Below, piece after piece: positions 22,364 through 29,879 of a stretch of DNA of 64,000 bases. The position numbers and the translations under genes are program-made. The first letter of the stretch is position 1. Every line of letters starts with the position of its first letter. Under the pieces are notes generated by a model. That model did no database searches. It saw nothing but the letters and a program-made list of their open reading frames with translations, and was not told the DNA's origin. Origin of the DNA: Acinetobacter shaoyimingii (GTDB lineage: Bacteria > Pseudomonadota > Gammaproteobacteria > Pseudomonadales > Moraxellaceae); assembly GCF_011578045.1 (NCBI RefSeq), contig NZ_CP049801.1:2790001-2854000 (forward strand), read 5' to 3'.

Positions 22364-22466
22364 AAACCTCCCCTAACCCCTCCTAACAGGAGGGGGATTT
22401 CTCGAAGCAAATCGCAGAAAGAAAGTCCCTCTTTGTTAAAGAGGGATTTAGGGAGATTCCAAACTG
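22364..22466. repeat. REP-like palindromic intergenic element
   Basis: About 100 bases just after nrdA with two internal hairpins: CCCCTCCT/AGGAGGGG (22377-22395, three-base loop) and TCCCTCTTT/AAAGAGGGA (22426-22446, three-base loop). The outer ends AACCTCCCCTAACCCC and GGGATTTAGGGAGATT are imperfect inverted repeats. It resembles dispersed C/G-rich palindromic elements of Acinetobacter genomes; no second copy is in this window. It may also act as a 3' end for nrdA mRNA. Confidence 0.6.
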
Positions 22467-22515
22467 AATAAAATAAAATAGGAGGTGCGGATGTAAAGAT
22501 TTATAAAGTTTAAGC

Positions 22516-22679
22516 AATAAAAAATGGCCTATCACAAGTGACAGACCATTAGTTTGAAAACCCAAGCTTTCAGAGGAAATACTTCCCTGAATGACTAAAG
22601 TATTCGATGTTAAATTTTTCGACGACTTAACAAAGAATACTTTAACAAAGTTTAGGGTTAGAGTCACTCCTCTGAAAGC
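22516..22679 (-). ncRNA. Candidate structured RNA between nrdA and nrdB (minus strand)
   Basis: A nested fold: an outer 12-bp perfect stem (22566-22577 with 22668-22679), then TGACT/AGTCA (22592-22596 with 22662-22666), AAAGTATTC/GAATACTTT (22597-22605 with 22635-22643) and GTTAA/TTAAC (22609-22613 with 22627-22631). On the minus strand this is followed by a 13-bp hairpin (22523-22550) and a T-run, which is a proper terminator. The two mismatches in that hairpin become G-U pairs only in minus-strand RNA, which favours that strand. I could not find a convincing promoter, and I do not recognise a known RNA family. Confidence 0.5.
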
Positions 22680-22703
22680 ATCTTTTACAAAAAGGAAATG
22701 CTG

Positions 22704-22835
22704 ATGAGAATAAGTTGCTCATTGGATAAGCCTGTTAGTGTTTGTAACTATGTTCGCTTTCGATTTAATCGTTGGGAAAAAGTGCAAGCTCATTGCAGAA
22801 GCTATCCAAATCAAGCCCAATTAAGCTTGTGGTAA
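22704..22835 (+). CDS. Small ORF 1 in the nrdA-nrdB gap (43 aa)
   Basis: ATG at 22704 is preceded by AAAGGA with a seven-base spacer; the ATG two codons earlier is too close to that site. The peptide begins MRISCSLDKPVSVCNYVRF and ends in SLW. It is basic, rich in Arg and aromatic residues, with three cysteines, and has no membrane helix or signal peptide. I do not recognise a family. It follows the candidate RNA element directly and precedes a stem-loop and the second small ORF. Confidence 0.5.
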   Translation: MRISCSLDKPVSVCNYVRFRFNRWEKVQAHCRSYPNQAQLSLW

Positions 22836-22838
22836 AAC

Positions 22839-22862
22839 TTAAGGGGCTGAAAAGCCTCTTAA
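22839..22862 (+). other. Stem-loop with GAAA tetraloop between the two small ORFs
   Basis: TTAAGGGGCT (22839-22848) pairs with AGCCTCTTAA (22853-22862) around a GAAA loop, with one G-U pair that only forms on the plus strand. It lies three bases after small ORF 1. There is no T-run, so it is more likely an RNA-stability or translation element than a terminator. Confidence 0.5.
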
Positions 22863-22883
22863 CTTAAATTCAAGGAAACCACC

Positions 22884-23015
22884 ATGCTACATATGACCCA
22901 TAACTACATGTTAGGACTTATTGCCCTGGTGGTTTCATTTGTTGTGTGTTTCTATCTGCCAATCACGTACGCGTGGTTTACGATTCGCAAGCAAAAGCGT
23001 AAGCAAAATAAGTAG
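22884..23015 (+). CDS. Small single-span membrane protein (43 aa)
   Basis: ATG at 22884 with AAGGAAACC before it. The peptide MLHMTHNYMLGLIALVVSFV continues into VCFYLPITYAWFTIRKQKRK. It has one strong membrane helix (about residues 9-32) and a basic C-terminal tail, suggesting an inner-membrane protein with its C-terminus in the cytoplasm. It lies 140 bases before nrdB on the same strand. No family is recognised and any link to ribonucleotide reductase is inference from position only. Confidence 0.6.
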   Translation: MLHMTHNYMLGLIALVVSFVVCFYLPITYAWFTIRKQKRKQNK

Positions 23016-23155
23016 TGTGGGTATCTACTCTACCGAACAATGTTGGTGATTTTATCGGCAAAACTTAATTTTGCTTACACAGATTGAGCGTTATGATGGG
23101 CATCTCTATGTGAGGTGTCTTAAAAAAGATATAAAGCAACGTAGAGAGAATTGAT

Positions 23156-24439
23156 ATGTCTATCCTGAGTTGGGACGATTTCGAAGATGATGAACCGAAA
23201 CAAGCTGCACAAGCACAGCAGCCTGCGACCGTCGAACCGCAAAAAGCGACTAATTCGCAGGTGGTATCTCATGCACACAACACATCGTCGCATGTGGCAA
23301 CTGCACAACCCGCTAGAACCAATTCAAGTCGATCAACAGATCCAACCGATCCGTTGGCTCGAGCATCTAGTGCCTTAGAACATTTAGATGTGGCACCTGG
23401 TTTAGAAGAACTCGAAATGGGTGCACAACGTGTACAGGTTGATGACAAAGCGATGATTAACTGTCGTGCTGACTTGAACCAACTTGTACCGTTCAAATAT
23501 GAATGGGCTTGGCAGAAGTACCTAGACGGTTGTGCAAACCACTGGATGCCTCAAGAAGTCAACATGAACCATGACATTGCGCTTTGGAAGTCCGAAAATG
23601 GCTTAACTGAAGATGAGCGTACCATTGTGATGCGTTCACTTGGTTTCTTCTCAACAGCGGATTCTTTGGTTGCAAACAACTTGGTATTGGCGATTTACCG
23701 TCATATTACCAACCCTGAATGTCGTCAATACATTTTGCGTCAAGCATTCGAAGAAGCAATTCATACGCATGCTTACCAATACTGTATCGAATCTTTAGGT
23801 ATGGATGAAGGCGAAGTCTTCAACATGTACCGTGAAGTACCATCAGTGGCGCGTAAAGCGGCTTGGGGCTTAAAGTATACGCAATCTTTGACTGATCCGA
23901 ACTTCCACACAGGTACACCTGAAAACGATCAAATCTTGCTTCGCAACTTGATCGCATTCTACTGTGTTCTTGAAGGTATCTTCTTCTACTGTGGTTTCTC
24001 GCAAATCTTGTCTATGGGTCGTCGTAACAAGATGAATGGTGTTGCTGAGCAATTCCAATACATCTTACGTGATGAGTCTATGCACTTGAACTTTGGTATC
24101 GACATGATTAACCAAATCAAGATTGAGAACCCTCACCTATGGACAGCTGAGTTCCAACAAGAAATTATTCAAATGATTCTTGAAGGTACGATGCTTGAAA
24201 TCGAATACGCGCGTGACACGATGCCACGTGGTGTATTGGGTATGAATGCAGCGATGATGGAAGAATACTTGAAGTTCATCTGTAACCGTCGTTTGGCTCA
24301 ATTGGGCTTACCTGAACAGTTTGCTGGTGTGACAAACCCATTCCAGTGGATGTCTGAGATGATGGACTTACGTAAAGAGAAGAATTTCTTCGAGACTCGT
24401 GTAACGGATTACCAAACTGGTGGTGCGTTAAGCTGGTAA
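23156..24439 (+). CDS. nrdB: Class Ia ribonucleoside-diphosphate reductase, beta subunit
   Basis: A 427-residue R2 protein. The di-iron ligands and radical tyrosine are visible: DIALWKS (Asp), [12 protein letters not shown] (Glu, His and the tyrosyl-radical Tyr seven residues after the Glu), [11 protein letters not shown] (Glu) and [11 protein letters not shown] (Glu and His). The N-terminal 75 residues are a low-complexity Gln/Ala/Thr/Ser-rich extension not present in E. coli NrdB; the C-terminus ends in QTGGALSW, the peptide that docks onto NrdA. A terminator follows. No ferredoxin gene of the YfaE type lies next to it. Confidence 0.97.
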   Translation: MSILSWDDFEDDEPKQAAQAQQPATVEPQKATNSQVVSHAHNTSSHVATAQPARTNSSRSTDPTDPLARASSALEHLDVAPGLEELEMGAQRVQVDDKAMINCRADLNQLVPFKYEWAWQKYLDGCANHWMPQEVNMNHDIALWKSENGLTEDERTIVMRSLGFFSTADSLVANNLVLAIYRHITNPECRQYILRQAFEEAIHTHAYQYCIESLGMDEGEVFNMYREVPSVARKAAWGLKYTQSLTDPNFHTGTPENDQILLRNLIAFYCVLEGIFFYCGFSQILSMGRRNKMNGVAEQFQYILRDESMHLNFGIDMINQIKIENPHLWTAEFQQEIIQMILEGTMLEIEYARDTMPRGVLGMNAAMMEEYLKFICNRRLAQLGLPEQFAGVTNPFQWMSEMMDLRKEKNFFETRVTDYQTGGALSW

Positions 24440-24447
24440 GAATTTTA

Positions 24448-24479
24448 AAGAGCGGAATCATTTGATTCCGCTCTTTTTC
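24448..24479 (+). terminator. Terminator after nrdB
   Basis: AAAGAGCGGAATCA pairs with TGATTCCGCTCTTT around a short loop, followed by a T-run. It lies eight bases past the nrdB stop. Confidence 0.9.
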
Positions 24480-24499
24480 TGTTATAAGAGGCACACAAT

Positions 24500-24733
24500 A
24501 TGGCTAAAGGAAAAAATCAACACGTTGTTCCTCGCCAAGACGGTTGGGCTGTTAAAGGTGCTGGAAATAACAAGGCAACAAGAGTGGTTTCTACGCAAGC
24601 AGAAGCAATTCAGATCGCACAAGATATTGCTAAAAATCAGCAATCTGATACTAAAATTCATGGAAAAAATGGTCAGATTCGTGCAGGTAACAGCTATGGA
24701 AATGATCCATATCCACCAAAAGACAAAAGGTAA
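24500..24733 (+). CDS. DUF2188 domain protein (77 aa)
   Basis: A small basic soluble protein that matches the DUF2188 pattern: a glycine/lysine N-terminus, HVVPRQDGWAVKGAG, a repeat-like helix TQAEAIQIAQDIAKNQ, then a strand and a C-terminal GNDPYPPKDKR. The function of this family is unknown. GAGG precedes the ATG by about eight bases. It is short and stands alone between nrdB and the next DUF gene. Confidence 0.85.
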   Translation: MAKGKNQHVVPRQDGWAVKGAGNNKATRVVSTQAEAIQIAQDIAKNQQSDTKIHGKNGQIRAGNSYGNDPYPPKDKR

Positions 24734-24859
24734 AATCCCACATTATTGTGAAATTTTTTTATCATTTAACCCCCACTAGAAATAAAGTTATCAAAACGAT
24801 ATATTCATTAAATATAAGTATAAGCTTTTGAAAAAAATATTAATTGGGTTGAAGAAAAT

Positions 24860-25141
24860 ATGTTTAAATTTAGAAAAAGTGTAAAAATTGCGCCTGGCGT
24901 TCGTTTAAACATAAGCAATAAAGGAATAAAAAGTATTTCTTTAGGAGGTAAAGGAATTACACAGAATATTAGCAAGAAAGGCGCACGTACAACTTTCAGC
25001 ATTCCCCAAACAGGTCTTTCATACTCAACCACCACATCTTTCAGAAAGAAAAAAAGGACCACAAGCAACTCACATCAAGAACTTGTCTGGATTATCATAA
25101 CTGTTTTTATAGTTTTTATAGTGTTTAAATTTTTTGTATAG
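24860..25141 (+). CDS. DUF4236 domain protein with a C-terminal membrane helix (93 aa)
   Basis: The N-terminal 55 residues match the DUF4236 pattern: FKFRKSVKIAPGVRLNISNK, SLGGKGITQNISKKGARTT and IPQTGLSYS. A basic linker is followed by a single strong membrane helix at the C-terminus (about residues 74-92). The family has no established function. The gene is convergent with the type VI effector gene and shares its terminator. Confidence 0.85.
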   Translation: MFKFRKSVKIAPGVRLNISNKGIKSISLGGKGITQNISKKGARTTFSIPQTGLSYSTTTSFRKKKRTTSNSHQELVWIIITVFIVFIVFKFFV

Positions 25142-25144
25142 CAT

Positions 25145-25170
25145 AAAAAACCGCCCTAAAAGCGGTTTTT
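25145..25170. terminator. Bidirectional terminator between the DUF4236 gene and the type VI cluster
   Basis: ACCGC and GCGGT pair, flanked by an A-run and a T-run, so it works on both strands. It lies just past both convergent stops. Confidence 0.85.
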
Positions 25171-25183
25171 GTCCCATATAAGG

Positions 25184-26884
25184 CTAAATTCTCATTTCAC
25201 TAGAAGGAACAGACAACACTTGTTCCTCAAATTTAGCATTCTCAAAAGCATCAAATAATTCTTTTTGACTTAAATCTTGATTAGCATACGTACAAATTTC
25301 TTTGTCTGCTTTTAACTGATCATCAATCTCTTTACCTTTACCACTGCGTCGTGACTCGTAAACCGTCCGTTGTCGGAAATAACTAAAAGGTTCAGAATTG
25401 GACAAGAAACCATATTTGGAATCATGTACATAATTTAGATAAAACTGGGCAACCTCTTCAGTTGCAGGAGCTTCCCAACTATCTAAGATCCAATCCTCCA
25501 TACGAATCATATATTCGTATCCATCAGATACAGGAGAGGTTACGGTATATGTGCCAGGACCTTTTCTTAAACTTTGCAAACGCTCCATTTCCGTAGTCAT
25601 ATCACGTGGCGTCCAGAACATCAAAGTGTCTTTAATTTTATTGCCCCAACCACTACGTGCCTGCTGACTCACTGAAGGCGTATTATTTTTTGCCAAAGTT
25701 GCATAGGCAGAATAATAAACCTTCATTGAAGCAATAATTTGATCCTGTATTTGCCCAGTTGCCTGCATGTGAGTTTTTACAGCATCATATAAACGCTGTG
25801 TCTCAGTTTGAATTTCAAATTGTTGCTCAAAAATTTGTGAATGATCATTTTTCAATTGATCATAATCATACATTCTAACACCTGCGCTAACTGCTTCCGT
25901 CAGCATGTCTTTAAGCGGGATACGAGCAAAGTTATCATTTACATTTTGGCTTCCTGGTGTATATCCCCCACCAACATCTGAGTGCATACCTGGGTAGACA
26001 AATTCTTTCCAATTTGAATTGGCAATCTCACCATTTTCCTTATGAACAAGATCCACTGGAAAAGCAAAACGAAGTTCGTTTCCAGCAATGTGATGCACAC
26101 ACATTTTCACACGTTCATCGACCACCAAATCCCGACCTTCAAAAGTTAGATTATTATTCAAATTAGTCGCAGGAAGTCCAAATGAAGCCACCGTATCAAA
26201 TATGCCCATAAATTTAAATTCAATAGGATATTTCCCATTGCCATAAGTCAAACCATCACAGTTAGACTCACATTGCCACATAAATTGATTGTTAAATGCG
26301 CGTGCTAGAGCAGCACCACGGGAAAATCCAAAAGTAGAAATATTGATTTTCTTAATCAGACGATGTTGAGCTAAACTTTTATCGACTTCAGCAAAACTAT
26401 ATACTTTTTTTTCGTTAGCATATTTTCCCGTATCTATTTCTGCTTTTTTGGCATTCATAATCATAACTTGCTTTAAAGCATCATTAAGTTGTTCTTCGCC
26501 ATAGCCTAAACGCCTACCGCCACCAGTTCCGAGTCCTCCTCCCGTTATAGGGTTATCCCGAGCCCAAGCATAAATTTTTTCAAATATACCCAACTCTCCA
26601 TTAAACTTTGTACCGACACCCGATACATAAATTGCATAATTAGAAGAAATACCTGAAATTTTCATGGACTTTGTTGCTGTCATTGCATATTCATTGGCAT
26701 TAGTCCATAACCTTGCTGGGTTAGACCATTTCTTTTTTTCTTCATCTTTGTCTTTATTATTACCAGTTCCATCAAAAAAAATGGAAATGTGAATCACATC
26801 AGTACAATCTTGTTTAACCGACGGTTCCGCATTTTCAACATCACTATTGGTTTCTAATGTTCTTTGCACTGCATCGATAGACAT
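25184..26884 (-). CDS. Type VI secretion Tle-type phospholipase effector (DUF2235 fold)
   Basis: I place the start at the ATG at 26884 (566 residues) because GGAG lies eight bases before it; the ATG eight codons upstream has no such site. Catalytic features of the alpha/beta hydrolase are all present: FFDGTGNN (36-43), the nucleophile motif GFSRG (186-190, Ser188), IFDTVASFG with Asp230, and GMHSDVGGGY with His301. These match the Tle1-like lipase effectors. There is no signal peptide, as expected for cargo loaded onto VgrG. It is the last gene of the cluster vgrG, DUF4123, four lipoproteins, effector. The gene is intact. The exact phospholipid specificity cannot be read from the sequence. 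Confidence 0.88.
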   Translation of the reverse strand: MSIDAVQRTLETNSDVENAEPSVKQDCTDVIHISIFFDGTGNNKDKDEEKKKWSNPARLWTNANEYAMTATKSMKISGISSNYAIYVSGVGTKFNGELGIFEKIYAWARDNPITGGGLGTGGGRRLGYGEEQLNDALKQVMIMNAKKAEIDTGKYANEKKVYSFAEVDKSLAQHRLIKKINISTFGFSRGAALARAFNNQFMWQCESNCDGLTYGNGKYPIEFKFMGIFDTVASFGLPATNLNNNLTFEGRDLVVDERVKMCVHHIAGNELRFAFPVDLVHKENGEIANSNWKEFVYPGMHSDVGGGYTPGSQNVNDNFARIPLKDMLTEAVSAGVRMYDYDQLKNDHSQIFEQQFEIQTETQRLYDAVKTHMQATGQIQDQIIASMKVYYSAYATLAKNNTPSVSQQARSGWGNKIKDTLMFWTPRDMTTEMERLQSLRKGPGTYTVTSPVSDGYEYMIRMEDWILDSWEAPATEEVAQFYLNYVHDSKYGFLSNSEPFSYFRQRTVYESRRSGKGKEIDDQLKADKEICTYANQDLSQKELFDAFENAKFEEQVLSVPSSEMRI

Positions 26885-26904
26885 TTCATTCACTCCATAA
26901 ATGC

Positions 26905-27330
26905 TCATTTTTTATTTTTTAAAGATTGCAACCACGTCAAACCTTTTTCTTTAGGTGTTGGCCAGCTGTTTGATGTTGTAATTTCAACAGTATCATCCGG
27001 ATATAAATGCACAGCCAAATATTTCATACCCTGAATCTGATCTTTAGTTAATGTCACTTGGTTTTTAGCGACGTGCTCTCTTTTACTATTCGACTCACCC
27101 CATTTAATTTCTTGAGGCCCTACTTTTACTGGTGAAGTATTCATCCCCCCACCAAATCCACCACCAATTTCTTGACCATTTATTTGAACATTATAAGCAT
27201 TATATGAAGGATCATAGTGGAATGAAGTCGTTCCCATATAGTATGTCGCATTAGGTCCAATCCCTGCACAACCTGCCATACTTAGCACTGCTGTCACAGG
27301 TAACAATAATAATCTTTTTATACTCATCAT
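26905..27330 (-). CDS. Lipoprotein, putative Tle immunity protein (copy 1)
   Basis: A 141-residue protein with a lipoprotein signal and lipobox LSMAGC. The mature part contains YYMGTTSFHYDPSYNAY, the glycine run GGGFGGGMNTSPVKVG and VHLYPDDTVEITTS. It belongs to a family present four times in tandem here. A lipid-anchored periplasmic protein beside a phospholipase effector is the usual arrangement for a Tle immunity protein, but I do not recognise a named family. It is the copy nearest the effector: the effector's upstream in-frame ATG overlaps its stop. Confidence 0.7.
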   Translation of the reverse strand: MMSIKRLLLLPVTAVLSMAGCAGIGPNATYYMGTTSFHYDPSYNAYNVQINGQEIGGGFGGGMNTSPVKVGPQEIKWGESNSKREHVAKNQVTLTKDQIQGMKYLAVHLYPDDTVEITTSNSWPTPKEKGLTWLQSLKNKK

Positions 27331-27524
27331 TTTATCCTTATCGTTTTGCTTAATTATCTAAGCTATAACAACCATTTTAATTACTATAGATTAAATAATT
27401 TTTCATTATTGCCTGTTTCATTGTACAAGTTCGAGATATAAACTAAATCATTACAATTCTATTTAAGGCTATTTTCAACATCGCTTTTGCTTTCTTCAAT
27501 TGATTTAAAGAATATCTGATATCA

Positions 27525-27950
27525 TCATTTTCTTCCGCTATTTCTTATTTTTTCTCGCCATTTTAAACCTTTTGCTGTGGGGTTTGGCCAACTGTTAGAT
27601 GTAGTCACCTCAACCGTATCATCTGGATATAAATGTAACGCCAAGTACTTCATTCCTCTGAGCTGTTCTTTTGTTAGAATCACTTGGTTCTTCGCTTGAT
27701 GTGTTCGTTTACTATTTGATTCTCCCCATGTAATGACTTGTGGCCCTACTTTTACTGGAGACGTATTCATACCACCGCCACCGCCACCAATTTCACTTCC
27801 ACTCAATTTGACCATATAAGGACTATATGTTGGATCGTAATGAAATGAAGTCGTTCCCATATAGTATGTCGCATTAGGACCAATCCCTGCACAACCAACA
27901 GCACTCAACATGAAACCTAGGGGTAAAAACAATACTTTCCTTATATTCAT
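27525..27950 (-). CDS. Lipoprotein, putative Tle immunity protein (copy 2)
   Basis: A 141-residue paralogue of copy 1 with lipobox LSAVGC. It keeps YYMGTTSFHYDPTYSPY, GGGGGGMNTSPVKVG and LHLYPDDTVEVTTSNSW. It is the closest relative of copy 1: the DNA around GTCGTTCCCATATAGTATGT is identical in both. It is separated from copy 1 by 194 non-coding bases. The recent divergence suggests a duplication followed by drift in the surface residues. Confidence 0.68.
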   Translation of the reverse strand: MNIRKVLFLPLGFMLSAVGCAGIGPNATYYMGTTSFHYDPTYSPYMVKLSGSEIGGGGGGMNTSPVKVGPQVITWGESNSKRTHQAKNQVILTKEQLRGMKYLALHLYPDDTVEVTTSNSWPNPTAKGLKWREKIRNSGRK

Positions 27951-28026
27951 ATGTTTTCCTTATATTTAAAAATATCTTTTCAATATAGCTTTACTCGTGA
28001 TGTTATGAATTCCAACATCAATCTGG

Positions 28027-28464
28027 TTATTTTTTCAATAATTTCTGCTGTTCATATAATTCACTACGCCATTTCAGACCTTTTTGTGTTGGAATAGGCC
28101 AATTCAGTGAGGTGACAATTTCAATCGTATCATCTGGGTATAAATGAACAACAAGATATTTTTGTCCTACTATATCTTTCTTATTTAAAAAGACCTGATT
28201 TTTAGCAGCGTGCGATTCTCCTGTTTTCGCATCCTTCCAAGTTACGTTCTGCAAACCCGTCGTAACAGCTGAGGTATTCATTGAACCTAGCGCTCCACCA
28301 ATTAAGCGGTTATTCAATTTCACATCGTAAGTGTTATATGAAGGATTATAATTGACTGATGTCGTCCCCAAATAATAAGTGGAATTCACATTAAAATTTT
28401 GACAACCAACCAAACCTAACACAAAAGCAAAAACTAAATTTTTATGATGTATTTTCATTATCAA
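28027..28464 (-). CDS. Lipoprotein, putative Tle immunity protein (copy 3)
   Basis: A 145-residue paralogue with lipobox LGLVGC. It is the most divergent copy: the glycine run is reduced to IGGALGSMNTS and the WGESNSK segment of the others is replaced by WKDAKTGES. The core YYLGTTS and HLYPDDTIEIVTS is kept. Intact, with a signal peptide. It probably recognises a different partner or a different face of the same fold; this is inference. Confidence 0.65.
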   Translation of the reverse strand: MIMKIHHKNLVFAFVLGLVGCQNFNVNSTYYLGTTSVNYNPSYNTYDVKLNNRLIGGALGSMNTSAVTTGLQNVTWKDAKTGESHAAKNQVFLNKKDIVGQKYLVVHLYPDDTIEIVTSLNWPIPTQKGLKWRSELYEQQKLLKK

Positions 28465-28483
28465 TTCTCATACTTGAAATAGC

Positions 28484-28909
28484 TTATTTCAAATCAAGTG
28501 AAGTCTTCTTTAAAGACTCCATTCCTCTAGGGTCTGCTAATGGCCAATGAATCGAAGTCGTGATTTCAACAGAATCATCTGGGTATATATGAACTGCTAA
28601 ATATTTTTTTCCTTTCAAATCTTGCCTATTTAAATAAATTGTATTTTTTGATACATGTATTTTTTTGCTATTTGATTCACCCCAAGTTACTTGTTGTGCG
28701 CCCAATTTAACCAATGAAGTATTCATCCCACCACCAAAGCCACCACCGATTTCTTGGCCATTTAACTTAACTGAATATGCATTATATGAATGGTCATAGT
28801 GAAATGAAGTCGTTCCCAAATAATAAGTTGAATGCAGCCCCGTACTTGTACATGCATTCAATCCACTTAAAACAAACATCATGAAAAATACAACTTGGAT
28901 CTTGTTCAT
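28484..28909 (-). CDS. Lipoprotein, putative Tle immunity protein (copy 4)
   Basis: A 141-residue paralogue with lipobox LNAC. It keeps STYYLGTTSFHYDHSYNAY, GGGFGGGMNTSLVKLG and VHIYPDDSVEITTS. It lies first in transcription order, immediately after the DUF4123 gene. The WGESNSK block is the same as in copies 1 and 2, so it is closer to them than copy 3 is. Confidence 0.68.
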   Translation of the reverse strand: MNKIQVVFFMMFVLSGLNACTSTGLHSTYYLGTTSFHYDHSYNAYSVKLNGQEIGGGFGGGMNTSLVKLGAQQVTWGESNSKKIHVSKNTIYLNRQDLKGKKYLAVHIYPDDSVEITTSIHWPLADPRGMESLKKTSLDLK

Positions 28910-28973
28910 TAAAAAAACCTTGTCTTAGATACATGTGAGACTTGATCTTGATCTATACAAATCAATCAGTGAT

Positions 28974-29879
28974 TCAACCTGCCTTACTCACCAATTGACT
29001 CATTGCCTGATCCATCGTCATATCTTTATTTTTAACCTTTTCAAGCACAGCTTGTAATTTTGTATCTATTGCAAAGTTCTCTTTATAAATCAGCTTTAAG
29101 CAGATGAAGTTAAGTATATCTCGTGTCCCTGAAAGCAAATAAGCCCGTGCTTCTGGAATGCTTTCAACCACAAATTGGTACAAGGTGTAATCGTCAATAT
29201 GATCGACCAAAAAACCATTGTTCAATTTTAGATAATAAATCAAATGATCAGGAAAGGTCGCCTCAACCATCATCTCTTCTTGCTCGACATCAAAATGCAA
29301 TGGGCTTTCAATTTGCGGTAACGCATCTACCCGTTCATTCAATCCAAAAATGGCTTGTATATTGCCCAAACGATCCCAATACCACCAACTTTGTATTGGA
29401 CTCATTAAACGTTCAAATTGAGCTTGATTACATACAGGACCTTGTACATAGAGCGTCTCATCTTTTGGATTGCCCAATAAGGTTGCCAAAACCAAAGGAT
29501 CCCAAAATGCCAAAATCATCTCTAAGCCACCGTCAAATTCAACCTCTATAAAATGGCGCAAATGCGCATATAGAAATTCAAAATTTAATGGCGTAATGAT
29601 GATGGTCATTGCAGAGCCACCTGCAATATTTTTCTCAATCCAAGCCCAATCACGTGAATCAAATTCATGCGGAAGTTGAATCAAGTGAGGGGAAATCTCC
29701 TTAGCCTTTTCCCCACTGGCTTCTTTCAATAGACATTTTTTTCGCGCATTTTTAAGCGCTTTTAAAAATCGTTTATCTTGCGCTGCATCAGCCAGAGCAT
29801 AAGCATTTAAACCAATTTCTTCTAAAGGATATTTCTGGAATGTTCGATATAAAACCTGCAATTTATTGCTTTGACTCAT
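28974..29879 (-). CDS. DUF4123 effector-loading chaperone
   Basis: A 301-residue protein with the DUF4123 pattern: NAYALADAAQD near the start, DWAWIEKNIAGGSAM near residue 80, then FLYAHLRHFIEV, LAFWDPLVLATLLG and WWYWDRLGN. Proteins of this type (effector chaperones) bind the C-terminus of VgrG and help load a specific effector. The ATG overlaps the vgrG stop (TAATG), so the two are translationally coupled. No signal peptide. It most likely loads the Tle effector five genes downstream. Confidence 0.85.
   Translation of the reverse strand: MSQSNKLQVLYRTFQKYPLEEIGLNAYALADAAQDKRFLKALKNARKKCLLKEASGEKAKEISPHLIQLPHEFDSRDWAWIEKNIAGGSAMTIIITPLNFEFLYAHLRHFIEVEFDGGLEMILAFWDPLVLATLLGNPKDETLYVQGPVCNQAQFERLMSPIQSWWYWDRLGNIQAIFGLNERVDALPQIESPLHFDVEQEEMMVEATFPDHLIYYLKLNNGFLVDHIDDYTLYQFVVESIPEARAYLLSGTRDILNFICLKLIYKENFAIDTKLQAVLEKVKNKDMTMDQAMSQLVSKAG

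Noticed and set aside
29123..29551. A 142-codon plus-strand ORF opposite the DUF4123 gene
   Set aside because: It lies fully antisense to a convincing gene, has no ribosome-binding site, and its composition is that of a mirror frame.
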